Source of the DNA: JBBQCW01 sp038319025
GTDB lineage: Bacteria; Actinomycetota; Thermoleophilia; Solirubrobacterales; Solirubrobacteraceae
Reading direction: 5' to 3'
Length of the DNA stretch: 64,000 nucleotides
NCBI GenBank assembly: GCA_038319025.1
Contig: JBBQCW010000003.1
Span: forward strand, 1-64,000
In this document: piece by piece, positions 8,173 through 15,118 of the stretch
Layout: each line of letters begins with the position of its first letter
Numbering within the stretch: position 1 is the first letter of the stretch
Position numbers and translations under genes: made by a program
The notes under the pieces: model-generated
Told to the model about the DNA's origin: nothing
The model's input: the letters and a program-made list of their open reading frames with translations, nothing else
Database searches by the model: none

Positions 8173-9320
8173 GCCTGCCGAGCCTGTACCGCACCCCCGA
8201 AGAGTTCCTGGCCGACGCGATCGCGCGAGTCCAAGCCGCGGGCTCAAGGATCACCGACTTCACCGAAGGATCCGGTGCCCGCACCCTGTACGAGGGTGAG
8301 GCGGCGATGCTGTCCGCCCAATCCCTGCAGATCGACCAGTTCCAAACCGACTCGTTCCTTGCGACCGCATCCGGTGAGGCACTGGACGAGAAGGCCGCGG
8401 ACTACAAGGTGCTGCGCAACCCGGCCGTCCAGGCGACCGGTGTGCTGCGCATCAGCCGTGCCGCCTCAGGTGTTGCGGTGACGATCCCGGCAGGGTGGGG
8501 GCAGCTGCAAACCAAGCCCGTGCCCGGGTCGCCGCCGGCGACGATCATCACCAACACCGACGCCGTGTTCGGGTCCAGTGATCTGTTCGTCGATGTTCCC
8601 GCGACCGCCCTGTCCGCTGGGACGGTCGGCAACGTGCAGGCCGGCACGGTGCTGCTGCCCGTCAACCCGGTGGCGGGGTTTCAGACGGACGGCGGGTTCA
8701 TCGTCCAAACCACGTTCACGGGTGGTGTTGAAGCGGAAACCGACGATGCGCTCAGGTACCGGACGCTCGTGACGGTGCAGGGCCGCGGCAACGCGAACGC
8801 CGCCGCGTTCGAGGCCGCAGCGCTGGCCGTCCCGGGTGTGGTTTCCGCGTCGGTGCTGCAGGCCGGTGACGCCCGGACCGGCGGGTCGACCGTCCCGGCC
8901 GGCCAGGCGGAGGTGTACTACGAAGGGTCCGCGGGCCTGTTGTCGGCGGTGCAGTCGGCGATCAACAACATTGAGCAGATCAACCAGCAGGTCACCGCGA
9001 TCACAGCGACGGCGGTCCGCTGCTACGCCGCGCTCACGGTGTACGCGCTCACCGGCACCGACCCCGTCGCGCTCGCCGCCGCGGTGATTGCCGCCGTTGA
9101 AGGCGTCGTGAACGCGGCACGCTGCGGAAAGCTCGCGTACTACAGCGACGCGATCAGGGCGATCCATCAGATCGACGACGTTGTGTCGGTCGCGATCCCG
9201 TTCCCGGACCTGCGCAAGTTCGCTGATGCTGGCGGCACCGTCGGCGACATCAGCCCGGGCCCGGACCGGTACCTGTCGCTCGTCGACGCTGACATGTCCG
9301 TCGCCATCACCCTCCTCTGA
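8169..9320 (+). CDS. Baseplate J-like protein (gp47/J)
   Basis: This 383-residue protein starts at the ATG overlapping the wedge stop. It shows the J-family order: an N-terminal helical region with the SGxA-LYEGEA-type motif, a core with ATGEAL-like DEKAADYKVLRNPA, a beta barrel with IPAG and repeated hydrophobic strands, and a C-terminal domain with GRGNANAAAFEAAALAVPGV. J proteins form the wedge arms that link the hub to fibres. The length is close to that usual for the family. Confidence 0.85.
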   Translation: MSLPSLYRTPEEFLADAIARVQAAGSRITDFTEGSGARTLYEGEAAMLSAQSLQIDQFQTDSFLATASGEALDEKAADYKVLRNPAVQATGVLRISRAASGVAVTIPAGWGQLQTKPVPGSPPATIITNTDAVFGSSDLFVDVPATALSAGTVGNVQAGTVLLPVNPVAGFQTDGGFIVQTTFTGGVEAETDDALRYRTLVTVQGRGNANAAAFEAAALAVPGVVSASVLQAGDARTGGSTVPAGQAEVYYEGSAGLLSAVQSAINNIEQINQQVTAITATAVRCYAALTVYALTGTDPVALAAAVIAAVEGVVNAARCGKLAYYSDAIRAIHQIDDVVSVAIPFPDLRKFADAGGTVGDISPGPDRYLSLVDADMSVAITLL

Positions 9321-9322
9321 GC

Positions 9323-10078
9323 ATGGAGTTCTTCGAGCCGACACTCCCTGACCTGCAGGACCGGTTGCCGAGCTGGTGGTCACAGGACCCCGTCAGCGAG
9401 CTCGGGCTCCACCTGGGCGTGTTCGCGGCCCTCACCGACGAGCTCGCCGCGCGAGCAGAGGCCGTGTACCGCAACACCCGCCTGGCGACCGCATCAGATG
9501 AGGCGGTCCGTGAGGAGTGGGCGTACGTGTACGGCGTCCAGAACGAGCAGCTGCCTTCGACCGTTGAGCAGCTACGCGCGTTCATCTCGGCCCGGGCCGC
9601 TGAGGACGGCTCCCTGCCGTCGCTGATCACAACGCTCCTCACGTTGATCGCCACGCCGATCAACCTGGTCGGCACGGTCCTTCTGTTCGACGCCGGCGGC
9701 GCCGGGCTCACGTTCCCCGTGAGCGGCACCGGTATCGGCCCGCTGTTTCAGAACCCGCCGCCGGCCCGCCCAAACCTTTTCTTCCCGATCGACGGGTCGG
9801 GCATCGCGTTTCCGCGAGGCGGCGATGACTTCCCCGCCGATGGCACCGGCCTCATCTTCGCGTTCGACGGCACCGGGATCCCGTTCCCGCCCGTAGTGGA
9901 CCTGACGTTCGGTATTGGATCGCTCGTCGACGTCGACGAGAACATCTCTGGCCGGTTCTTCACCGTCTCGACCCGTTCCTACCTGGCGTTCGATCGTGGT
10001 GCTGTGAAACGCACGATCGGCCGCTACAGGCCCGTGCACCTGCTCGCACCGGTGTACGTGGAGACCAACACCCCGTAA
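9323..10078 (+). CDS. Tail protein I-like baseplate protein with Gly-rich repeats
   Basis: The 251-residue protein starts two bases after the J stop. Residues 1-115 are helical and resemble tail protein I/gp46-type proteins that bind J and carry the tail fibre, which fits its place after J. Residues 117-190 are unusual. They contain at least five short repeats of the form (D/S)G(T/S)G(I/L)-x-FP, likely a beta structure. The last 50 residues end in a VHLLAPVYVET strand. The function is assigned from position and general pattern. Confidence 0.6.
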   Translation: MEFFEPTLPDLQDRLPSWWSQDPVSELGLHLGVFAALTDELAARAEAVYRNTRLATASDEAVREEWAYVYGVQNEQLPSTVEQLRAFISARAAEDGSLPSLITTLLTLIATPINLVGTVLLFDAGGAGLTFPVSGTGIGPLFQNPPPARPNLFFPIDGSGIAFPRGGDDFPADGTGLIFAFDGTGIPFPPVVDLTFGIGSLVDVDENISGRFFTVSTRSYLAFDRGAVKRTIGRYRPVHLLAPVYVETNTP

Positions 10079-10141
10079 GCCCCGGGCCGCCCCCGACCTG
10101 GGGTGCTGGCCTATCTCTCGAATCACAAGGAGGCCCGCGAC

Positions 10142-10657
10142 ATGTCGCGCGTCAAGACGTTCACCAACGGCGGGTCGATCCTCCCGGGCGACCTCAACGC
10201 AATCCAGGACGACTACGAGCCCGCTTTCTCAAGCTACAAGGTAGTCCGCCGCGATCTTTCGGCCAGCCTGACCGGTCTCCCGCCAGCGGGGTCCCTGTTT
10301 GGTACCCCGGTGTATCTCGATGCGTCCGACTATGCAGGAGGGTCACGCGCGACCAAGCTGAGGGTCCGCGCCGTCTTGTTTTGCGACGGCGTCGCCCCTG
10401 GCGTCGCGATCGACATCGCTTGGGCCACCGTGACGATCACCGACATGGTTCCTAGTTTCGGAACGCTCGTCCCCGGGGCGGTTGCCTCGTTCGGCACCCA
10501 GGCCGCCCACTTCAAGGGGTCTCAGGTGTCCACCGACTTCGCTGCCCCCGCGGCCGGCTACTACATGTTTTTCGTGAACATGGCCTCAACAACAGTCGGC
10601 CAGGCTGCGTTCAGTCACATCACGGCATTCGCTGAGTTGCAGCTCCGCCAGGTCTAA
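10142..10657 (+). CDS. Small tail protein, possible receptor-binding or fibre protein
   Basis: The ATG at 10,142 is preceded by a strong AAGGAGG at good spacing, so I reject the upstream GTG at 10,103. The 171-residue product has an N-terminal LPGDLNAIQDDYE-type segment seen at the N termini of many actinophage tail-tip proteins. It is then almost all beta-type sequence with aromatic ends, consistent with a jelly-roll. It follows tail protein I and precedes the endolysin, the usual site of a receptor-binding protein. There is no catalytic motif. Confidence 0.45.
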   Translation: MSRVKTFTNGGSILPGDLNAIQDDYEPAFSSYKVVRRDLSASLTGLPPAGSLFGTPVYLDASDYAGGSRATKLRVRAVLFCDGVAPGVAIDIAWATVTITDMVPSFGTLVPGAVASFGTQAAHFKGSQVSTDFAAPAAGYYMFFVNMASTTVGQAAFSHITAFAELQLRQV

Positions 10658-10716
10658 CCCCAGGGTACGCCCGCCCGGGCGCGCCCTTTCCTCCCAACCC
10701 CTCAGGAGGGGTCCAT

Positions 10717-12012
10717 ATGAAGAAGCCACCGCCCGGCGGGATCGTCGGGCTGCTCATCGCTGCCGTCCTGGGCCTGTCACTTGTCGCTGTGTTCACGCAC
10801 ACCGGCAAAGACGGCTCGAGCACCAGCCTGACCGTCACCGTCGGTGCCCCAGCGTCGATCCACATTCCGGCGAGCCCTGTGGCCGCCGCGAAGTTCGCTG
10901 CTGTGGCGTGCGCTGGCGCTGACCAGGGCGGAGGCCGAATGGGCGAATGCAACCCGGCGGCCGTGTCGGTCCCGGGGACCGGTGAGTTCTTCAGGTCACT
11001 GCGCGCCGCATCCGCATCTGTCAACGGCATCACGTTCCCTGATCTGTCCAACAACGACCCGGCGTCGGACTCGCAGATCGTTGCGATCGCCCAGCACCAC
11101 CAGCTGATCATCAACAAGGCCAATCAGGGCACTGGGTTCATCGACCGCACGTTCCTCCCGATGACGTTGTCGGCACGCAGACATGGCATGGCGACGGGCG
11201 GCTACGACTTCGTGTCGTGCTACTGCGTCGCCGAAGCCAAGGTGTTCAGCGACAGGTTGGCCGCCGCCGGGATGACGCGCACATCGACCAGGTGGGCCCC
11301 CCCAACGCTCGACATTGAGTACGGGTCTGCGACCCGGACGGGAGTGCAGGCGATGGTCAACTACCTGATCGCCAGGTGGGGGCGCGTGAACATTTACACG
11401 GGCGGCTGGTACTGGACGCCGCACCTGGGGTGCTGGTGGCCGAAGGGCGCCGTTCCCGCGTGGCTGGCCGGCTACCCGTCCGCCCCCGTGTTCTGCGGGC
11501 TCCCGCCATCCCTCTACACCCAGCACCAGTACACGGACGCTGGTTGGAATGGGGCGTTCAACTCGGACATGACGGTGTGGCTGCGGCCGCCGGCGGCGTT
11601 CGACAGGTTCATCAACGCCAAACCGGTGCCGACTGCGTCGCAGGTACGTGCTCGCCGCCATGCTCGGTTGGCCCGCCTGTACCGGGAGCGTGCGCAGCTG
11701 CGGCATCTGCGTGCCGCTCGTTGCCCGCTGCCGACGATCCATTCGCATAAGTGCACGGTCTGGGATCGCCATGAGGGCTTGGTCGACGCGGCGATCGCCC
11801 GTGAGCAGCATGCGGCGGTGGCTCACAAGCCTGTGCCGGCGAGCCTGAAAGCGCAGTGTGCGGCGCTGAACCGGTACCGGCATGCCCGTCGGCGAGCGGT
11901 GAGGGCTGGTAGCCGGCTGCCCGCTCAGGAGAGGCGCGTGAACGTCGCTCGTCGCAAGTTGCTCGAGCGTCACTACGTGTCGTGTTCGAGGTCGGGGGCG
12001 GTTCGCGTCTGA
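10717..12012 (+). CDS. GH25 endolysin with N-terminal membrane anchor
   Basis: This 431-residue protein has an AGGAGGGG ribosome site and an N-terminal hydrophobic segment (residues 9-27) preceded by lysines, with no clear cleavage site. That is the pattern of signal-anchor (SAR-type) endolysins. The GH25 muramidase domain spans about residues 105-300, with FPDLSNN (Asp109 region), LDIEY (Asp199/Glu201) and the WLAGYP and QHQYTDAG strands. The last 120 residues are Arg/His-rich with paired cysteines and may bind the wall or DNA. No separate holin is visible beside it, which fits self-export. Confidence 0.85.
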   Translation: MKKPPPGGIVGLLIAAVLGLSLVAVFTHTGKDGSSTSLTVTVGAPASIHIPASPVAAAKFAAVACAGADQGGGRMGECNPAAVSVPGTGEFFRSLRAASASVNGITFPDLSNNDPASDSQIVAIAQHHQLIINKANQGTGFIDRTFLPMTLSARRHGMATGGYDFVSCYCVAEAKVFSDRLAAAGMTRTSTRWAPPTLDIEYGSATRTGVQAMVNYLIARWGRVNIYTGGWYWTPHLGCWWPKGAVPAWLAGYPSAPVFCGLPPSLYTQHQYTDAGWNGAFNSDMTVWLRPPAAFDRFINAKPVPTASQVRARRHARLARLYRERAQLRHLRAARCPLPTIHSHKCTVWDRHEGLVDAAIAREQHAAVAHKPVPASLKAQCAALNRYRHARRRAVRAGSRLPAQERRVNVARRKLLERHYVSCSRSGAVRV

Positions 12013-12047
12013 CCTGTCGGTTGCTGGTTCACAACTGAATACGTGCT

Positions 12048-12078
12048 GCCCCCTGCCTTCGGGTGGGGGGCGGTTTTT
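12048..12078 (+). terminator. Intrinsic terminator after the late module
   Basis: A GC stem (GCCCCC paired with GGGGGC, TTC-type loop region) is followed by GGTTTTT. It lies 35 bases after the endolysin stop and before the early promoter. Confidence 0.75.
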
Positions 12079-12122
12079 CTGCGTCCCGGGTGTTGATGGA
12101 GCGGCATGAAGCCGTATGAACG

Positions 12123-12168
12123 CTTAACAATGTCTTAACTTGACAAAGTGGATGAAACATGATAGACT
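12123..12168 (+). promoter_or_regulatory. Early promoter with overlapping CTTAAC direct repeats
   Basis: A perfect -35 TTGACA (12,140-12,145) is followed after 17 bases by TAGACT (12,163-12,168) as -10. Two CTTAAC copies at 12,123 and 12,134 are 11 bases apart, one helical turn, and abut the -35. They are candidate regulator sites. The local sequence is AT-rich compared with its surroundings. Confidence 0.75.
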
Positions 12169-12174
12169 GTATAT

Positions 12175-12461
12175 AGGAAGTGAAGCAGGTCGTTAGCACC
12201 GACCCAGCCTTCCGCCCCGGCCCCAGGAGCGTGTCGCACGAGACGACACCAGCACCCAGGTCGCCAATGGGACCCCCGGCCCCTCAGCCACGGAAGGCAC
12301 ACCACGAGGGAACATCCGGAAGGCCAAAGGCCGCCAACCACAGGGCACAGTCCGGGAGACCCAACCTTCAAGCCACGCAGCCCCAACGGGGGGCCAGCGA
12401 CGTTCGACTCGTCGGCGTGGCCATGACGCAACCAACCAACCACAAGGGGAGATGCTCCTCC
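12175..12461 (+). other. Long early-transcript leader without a convincing gene
   Basis: About 290 bases lie between the promoter and the first gene. A frame is open from GTG 12,180, but its product is Pro/Arg/Gln-rich and has no domain-like region until the ATG at 12,462. The stretch ends in the ACCAACCAACCAC leader element and a Shine-Dalgarno hairpin. It may be a structured or regulatory leader. Confidence 0.4.
12431..12461 (+). promoter_or_regulatory. (AACC)n leader element with Shine-Dalgarno hairpin, copy 1
   Basis: ACCAACCAACCACAAGGGG is followed by GGAG-ATG-CTCC, which can fold over the ribosome site immediately before the start codon at 12,462. Confidence 0.5.
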
Positions 12462-12866
12462 ATGTTCGACCTACACCAAGCACACGTCCCGTCCACCACG
12501 ACCCGCACACCCGCAACAGGCTGCTGCTCCTGCTGCGCCACCGCGTACGACGTCTACAAGGCAGGCCTCACCGACGTCGACGACGTCACCTACCCCCGAC
12601 TGTGCGGACCGTGCTTCGACGACGTCGAACGCGAAACCGCTCCCGCCGAACGCCGCGACCAGTTCGCCCAGCAGATGCGCGACACCGTCTACACCGACGA
12701 CCTGCTGACCGGCCCGCAGACCCCCGCCGACTGGCACCGGCACATCGCCTCCGCCGTCTCGTTCACCGAGTCCCAGGACCGCCTGGAGGACGCGCTGCGC
12801 TCCGGCATCACCGGCAGCGAGCTGCTCACCGCACAGCACCTCGACCGACCCGTCGCGGTCGGGTAA
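12462..12866 (+). CDS. Early phage protein with CCSCC cysteine cluster
   Basis: The 134-residue product begins at an ATG set directly behind the leader element. It has a Cys cluster CCSCC near residue 22 and a CGPC near residue 48. Together these could bind zinc, as in small phage zinc-ribbon proteins. The rest is acidic and helical. It is the first gene after the early promoter, where host-takeover or regulatory proteins are common, but I do not recognise a family. Confidence 0.55.
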   Translation: MFDLHQAHVPSTTTRTPATGCCSCCATAYDVYKAGLTDVDDVTYPRLCGPCFDDVERETAPAERRDQFAQQMRDTVYTDDLLTGPQTPADWHRHIASAVSFTESQDRLEDALRSGITGSELLTAQHLDRPVAVG

Positions 12867-12908
12867 CGTCAACCCACGAAGCACCCGCCCGGCTTGGCCG
12901 CTGGGCGG

Positions 12909-12954
12909 CAGTACCCGCAGACCAACCAACCATGACCGACCACAGGAGGGCCAC
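12909..12954 (+). promoter_or_regulatory. CAGTACC / (AACC)n leader element, copy 2
   Basis: CAGTACC at 12,909 is followed by ACCAACCAACC at 12,921 and CACAGGAGGG before the ATG at 12,955. A GC-rich hairpin candidate precedes it (12,885-12,908). Confidence 0.5.
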
Positions 12955-13359
12955 ATGGCCAGCCTCATCGACCGCGTGTCTCGCGACGAGCGTTTGCTCG
13001 CAGCGGGACGCCGACACCCCCGCACCCGCGTTGCCGTGTTCATGCTCGCCGACGGCCGGCCGAACACGGTCGGCGCACGGTCACACACCCCGCTCCCATG
13101 GGTGTGCGTGTGGTCCGGCACCGTCCGGTCTACCGCGACGACGCACGGCACCCTTGAGCGAGCGTTCGCTCACCTGCAGCCTGAGCATCTCGCTCACCCA
13201 GGCCGTAGCGGCCTGATCAAGCAGGGCTGCCGGGTCGGCGACCGGATCACCCTCGACGACCACGAAACATGGCAGGCGATGCACAAAGGGTGGGCATCAT
13301 GCCCGCTGTTGGCCGCGCCTCACGGCACGGACGCGCTGCCCATCGCCGCCGGCCAGTGA
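12955..13359 (+). CDS. Early phage protein of unknown function
   Basis: This 134-residue protein has AGGAGGG eight bases upstream of its ATG. It has an Arg-rich N-terminal region, a beta-like centre with PLPWVCVWSG, and a C-terminal acidic DDHETWQAM segment. No known family, signal peptide or membrane segment is visible. The stop overlaps a GTG that starts the next frame, so the two are probably co-translated. Confidence 0.5.
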   Translation: MASLIDRVSRDERLLAAGRRHPRTRVAVFMLADGRPNTVGARSHTPLPWVCVWSGTVRSTATTHGTLERAFAHLQPEHLAHPGRSGLIKQGCRVGDRITLDDHETWQAMHKGWASCPLLAAPHGTDALPIAAGQ

Positions 13360-13928
13360 CCGGTGACAGCGGAGTCACGCATCGGCGAGGGCGGCGGGTC
13401 CCAGCACGACACGGCACCGGCAAACCCCCAACCGTGAAGCCGCCCGCGAAGGCGTCGAGCGTAACGAACTCGGGCCGCAACTACACGTTCCTTGGTGTCC
13501 ACAACGGCCTGGGCCCGTCCGCTGGCCAAGTGTTCCTTCTCGATGGGCAGGACCGCCCGTCAGTAATGGACGCCGCGTACGAGTGCAAGCACGGACGCCT
13601 CCCCACGGACCGCAGCACCCCGTGCGGCTGCTGGCCGCAGGAGGTCACCAAACCCAACTACCCCAGTACCAACCAACCAGACCAGGAGATGGCTTCTCCA
13701 TGCATACCAACCACCGACGGCGTGGCTCAGGCCACGGCCGCTTCTACGTCAGGCGCTCCGCTCTCCGCGGCGACGGGCGCTCCATCACGACCGGCCCGTT
13801 CCGGGGCCGCGACCGTGCCGAAGCCGAAGCGATCGCCTGGATCGACACGGGCCGGTACAGCGTCGAAGTCCTCCCGGACAGCCCCGACGCCCGCCAGGCC
13901 GCCCGTGCCTGCCGGAAAGGCCGGGTGA
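13356..13928 (+). CDS. Early phage protein, frame running on into the next gene
   Basis: A GTG at 13,356 overlaps the preceding stop in the GTGA form used throughout this cluster. The credible part is residues about 30-90, with NYTFLGVHNGLGPSAGQVF and a C-x18-CGCW cysteine pattern. The frame has no stop until 13,928, so it would overlap the next gene by 229 bases and translate across its leader element, which is suspicious. Either the overlap is real or the true end is lost to an indel. The function is unknown. Confidence 0.35.
   Translation: MTGDSGVTHRRGRRVPARHGTGKPPTVKPPAKASSVTNSGRNYTFLGVHNGLGPSAGQVFLLDGQDRPSVMDAAYECKHGRLPTDRSTPCGCWPQEVTKPNYPSTNQPDQEMASPCIPTTDGVAQATAASTSGAPLSAATGAPSRPARSGAATVPKPKRSPGSTRAGTASKSSRTAPTPARPPVPAGKAG
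13664..13699 (+). promoter_or_regulatory. CAGTACC / (AACC)n leader element with Shine-Dalgarno hairpin, copy 3
   Basis: CAGTACC plus AACCAACC is followed by AGGAGATGGCTTCTCC. The GGAGA/TCTCC arms can hide the ribosome site, and the hairpin ends exactly at the ATG of 13,700. A GCGG/CCGC hairpin lies just upstream (13,623-13,638). Confidence 0.5.
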
Positions 13929-13936
13929 CCTCATGA
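13700..13936 (+). CDS. Small basic early phage protein
   Basis: The 78-residue product starts directly behind a leader element with its own ribosome site. It is basic at the N terminus (NHRRRGSGHGRFYVRR) and then reads like a compact beta-alpha fold, with GPFRGRDRAEAEAIAWIDTGRYSVEV. Its frame looks more protein-like here than the overlapping frame from the previous gene. It may bind nucleic acid, but no family is recognised. The stop overlaps the next ATG by four bases. Confidence 0.5.
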   Translation: MHTNHRRRGSGHGRFYVRRSALRGDGRSITTGPFRGRDRAEAEAIAWIDTGRYSVEVLPDSPDARQAARACRKGRVTS

Positions 13937-14247
13937 CGTTCCAGAACGATGTTGTCCTCGCCACGTTCATCGTCGATGAGCTCGGCGAACTCCCGACCCC
14001 GGACGGCATCACCCAGGAACTCGGCGAGCGGATCGCCCGCATGTTCGACGGCAACACCGACGTGTTCGAGTTCCTGGACCGTGATCCGGGCCACTGGCTG
14101 CTGAACGGTGGCCGTGACGATGACGGCCGCTATCGCGACAGCCACGGCCGGTTGTGGCACTGGAAGCTCCGCGAGGCACGTGACACGTGCGACCGGTTCT
14201 TCCAGCTGCTCGAGCAGCCCCACGAAGAAGAAGCGGCGGTGGCCTGA
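13933..14247 (+). CDS. Early phage protein of unknown function
   Basis: This 104-residue acidic protein is translationally coupled to its neighbours through TCATGAC at its start and TGATG at its end. It contains a helical N-terminal half and an aromatic Asp/Gly/Arg-rich centre (GGRDDDGRYRDSHGRLWHW). No known motif is visible. Its place in a run of tightly coupled small genes suggests a shared early function. Confidence 0.5.
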   Translation: MTFQNDVVLATFIVDELGELPTPDGITQELGERIARMFDGNTDVFEFLDRDPGHWLLNGGRDDDGRYRDSHGRLWHWKLREARDTCDRFFQLLEQPHEEEAAVA

Positions 14248-14660
14248 TGCCCTACGTCATCACGACCACCAACACGCTGTACGGAGACGATCCGGCCGCC
14301 GAGTTCGAGCACGGCGTTGCACCTGTGCAGACCCGTCGAGCCTTTGCCACGCTGGACGACGCGCGAGACGCCATCGTCGGTGTGCTGGACGACCAGTCGT
14401 GGCCGTTCACCGGGGGCACACGCGAGTACGATCCCAACGCTTTTGGGATCGCGTGTGCCCAGGCTGCCGGGGCGGATGACGGTGACACGGTCGGCCCGCT
14501 CCCGGACGGGACGACCATCACCGTCTCGGAAGTGCGGTGGACCGACCTGACCGGTGGCCACATCGCCATCGGCGAAGGTGACCCCGACGCAATCGTCGCT
14601 GCCTACAACGAGGCACACCGGGTCTACGACGACGGGCAGGCGGGGGTGGCGGGCCTGTGA
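14247..14660 (+). CDS. Early phage protein of unknown function
   Basis: The ATG at 14,247 shares bases with the preceding TGA. The 137-residue product opens with YVITTTNTLYGDDPAAEF and ATLDDARDAIVGVL. This pattern recalls short actinophage proteins with a beta-strand plus a helix acting on substrate entry, but no catalytic residues stand out. The end overlaps the next GTG start by four bases. Confidence 0.5.
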   Translation: MPYVITTTNTLYGDDPAAEFEHGVAPVQTRRAFATLDDARDAIVGVLDDQSWPFTGGTREYDPNAFGIACAQAAGADDGDTVGPLPDGTTITVSEVRWTDLTGGHIAIGEGDPDAIVAAYNEAHRVYDDGQAGVAGL

Positions 14661-14899
14661 GCCTGTTCACCGATTGGGTGGAGGACGACAACGACCTCAC
14701 CCTCAACGATCGCCGCCACGACGAGCAGCTGGCCCGCGAAGACCGCCTGAACGACCACGCGCCCGCATCCCGGCCACCGGCTGACCCGGACAAGGGCTAC
14801 GGGTGGCAAGCGACGGCACTCACCATCGCGTTCGTCGTGCTGATTGTCTGCGTGCTCGGCCTGGCCGGCCACGCCGACATGACCGACCCGCTGCGATGA
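14657..14899 (+). CDS. Small single-pass membrane protein
   Basis: This 80-residue protein has an acidic and basic soluble N-terminal half (residues 1-48) and one strong transmembrane segment at about residues 53-70 (TIAFVVLIVCVLGLAGH). It could act at the membrane in early infection, for example as an antiholin-like or exclusion protein. That is a guess from topology and position. GTG start and ATGA end overlap the neighbours. Confidence 0.5.
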   Translation: MSLFTDWVEDDNDLTLNDRRHDEQLAREDRLNDHAPASRPPADPDKGYGWQATALTIAFVVLIVCVLGLAGHADMTDPLR

Positions 14900-15051
14900 G
14901 CAGCCGAGATCTCGTCGTACACGCCGAGACCGTCAAGCTCGAAGCGGAGCTCGCCGCGAAAGCGCGTCTGACGCACGTCAAGCCCATGCCCACCATCAAC
15001 GTGGCGCCGGTGGCTCCGGCACCACCACAGGCCGAGAAGACGGCCGCCTGA
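14896..15051 (+). CDS. Short early phage peptide
   Basis: A 51-residue product starts at the ATG that overlaps the previous stop. It has a helical Lys/Glu-rich first half and a Pro/Ala tail. It closes the run of coupled small genes and precedes a long hairpin. The function is unknown. Confidence 0.4.
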   Translation: MSSRDLVVHAETVKLEAELAAKARLTHVKPMPTINVAPVAPAPPQAEKTAA

Positions 15052-15062
15052 AGCACCAACCC

Positions 15063-15096
15063 GCGGGCCGGCGCCCAACCACAGGCGCCGGCCCGC
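15063..15096 (+). repeat. Perfect 13-bp inverted repeat before the sliding clamp gene
   Basis: GCGGGCCGGCGCC (15,063-15,075) is repeated in inverse at 15,084-15,096 with the loop CAACCACA. There is no T-run after it, so it is a poor terminator candidate. The loop and the sequence just after it (AGACCAACG) carry the early-leader (AACC) motif. Confidence 0.65.
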
Positions 15097-15118
15097 AGAC
15101 CAACGCAAAGGATCACGC

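Noticed and set aside
1..12012. Stand-alone tailocin or contractile injection system
   Set aside because: The linked integrase, excisionase-like gene, clamp and early operon indicate a prophage.
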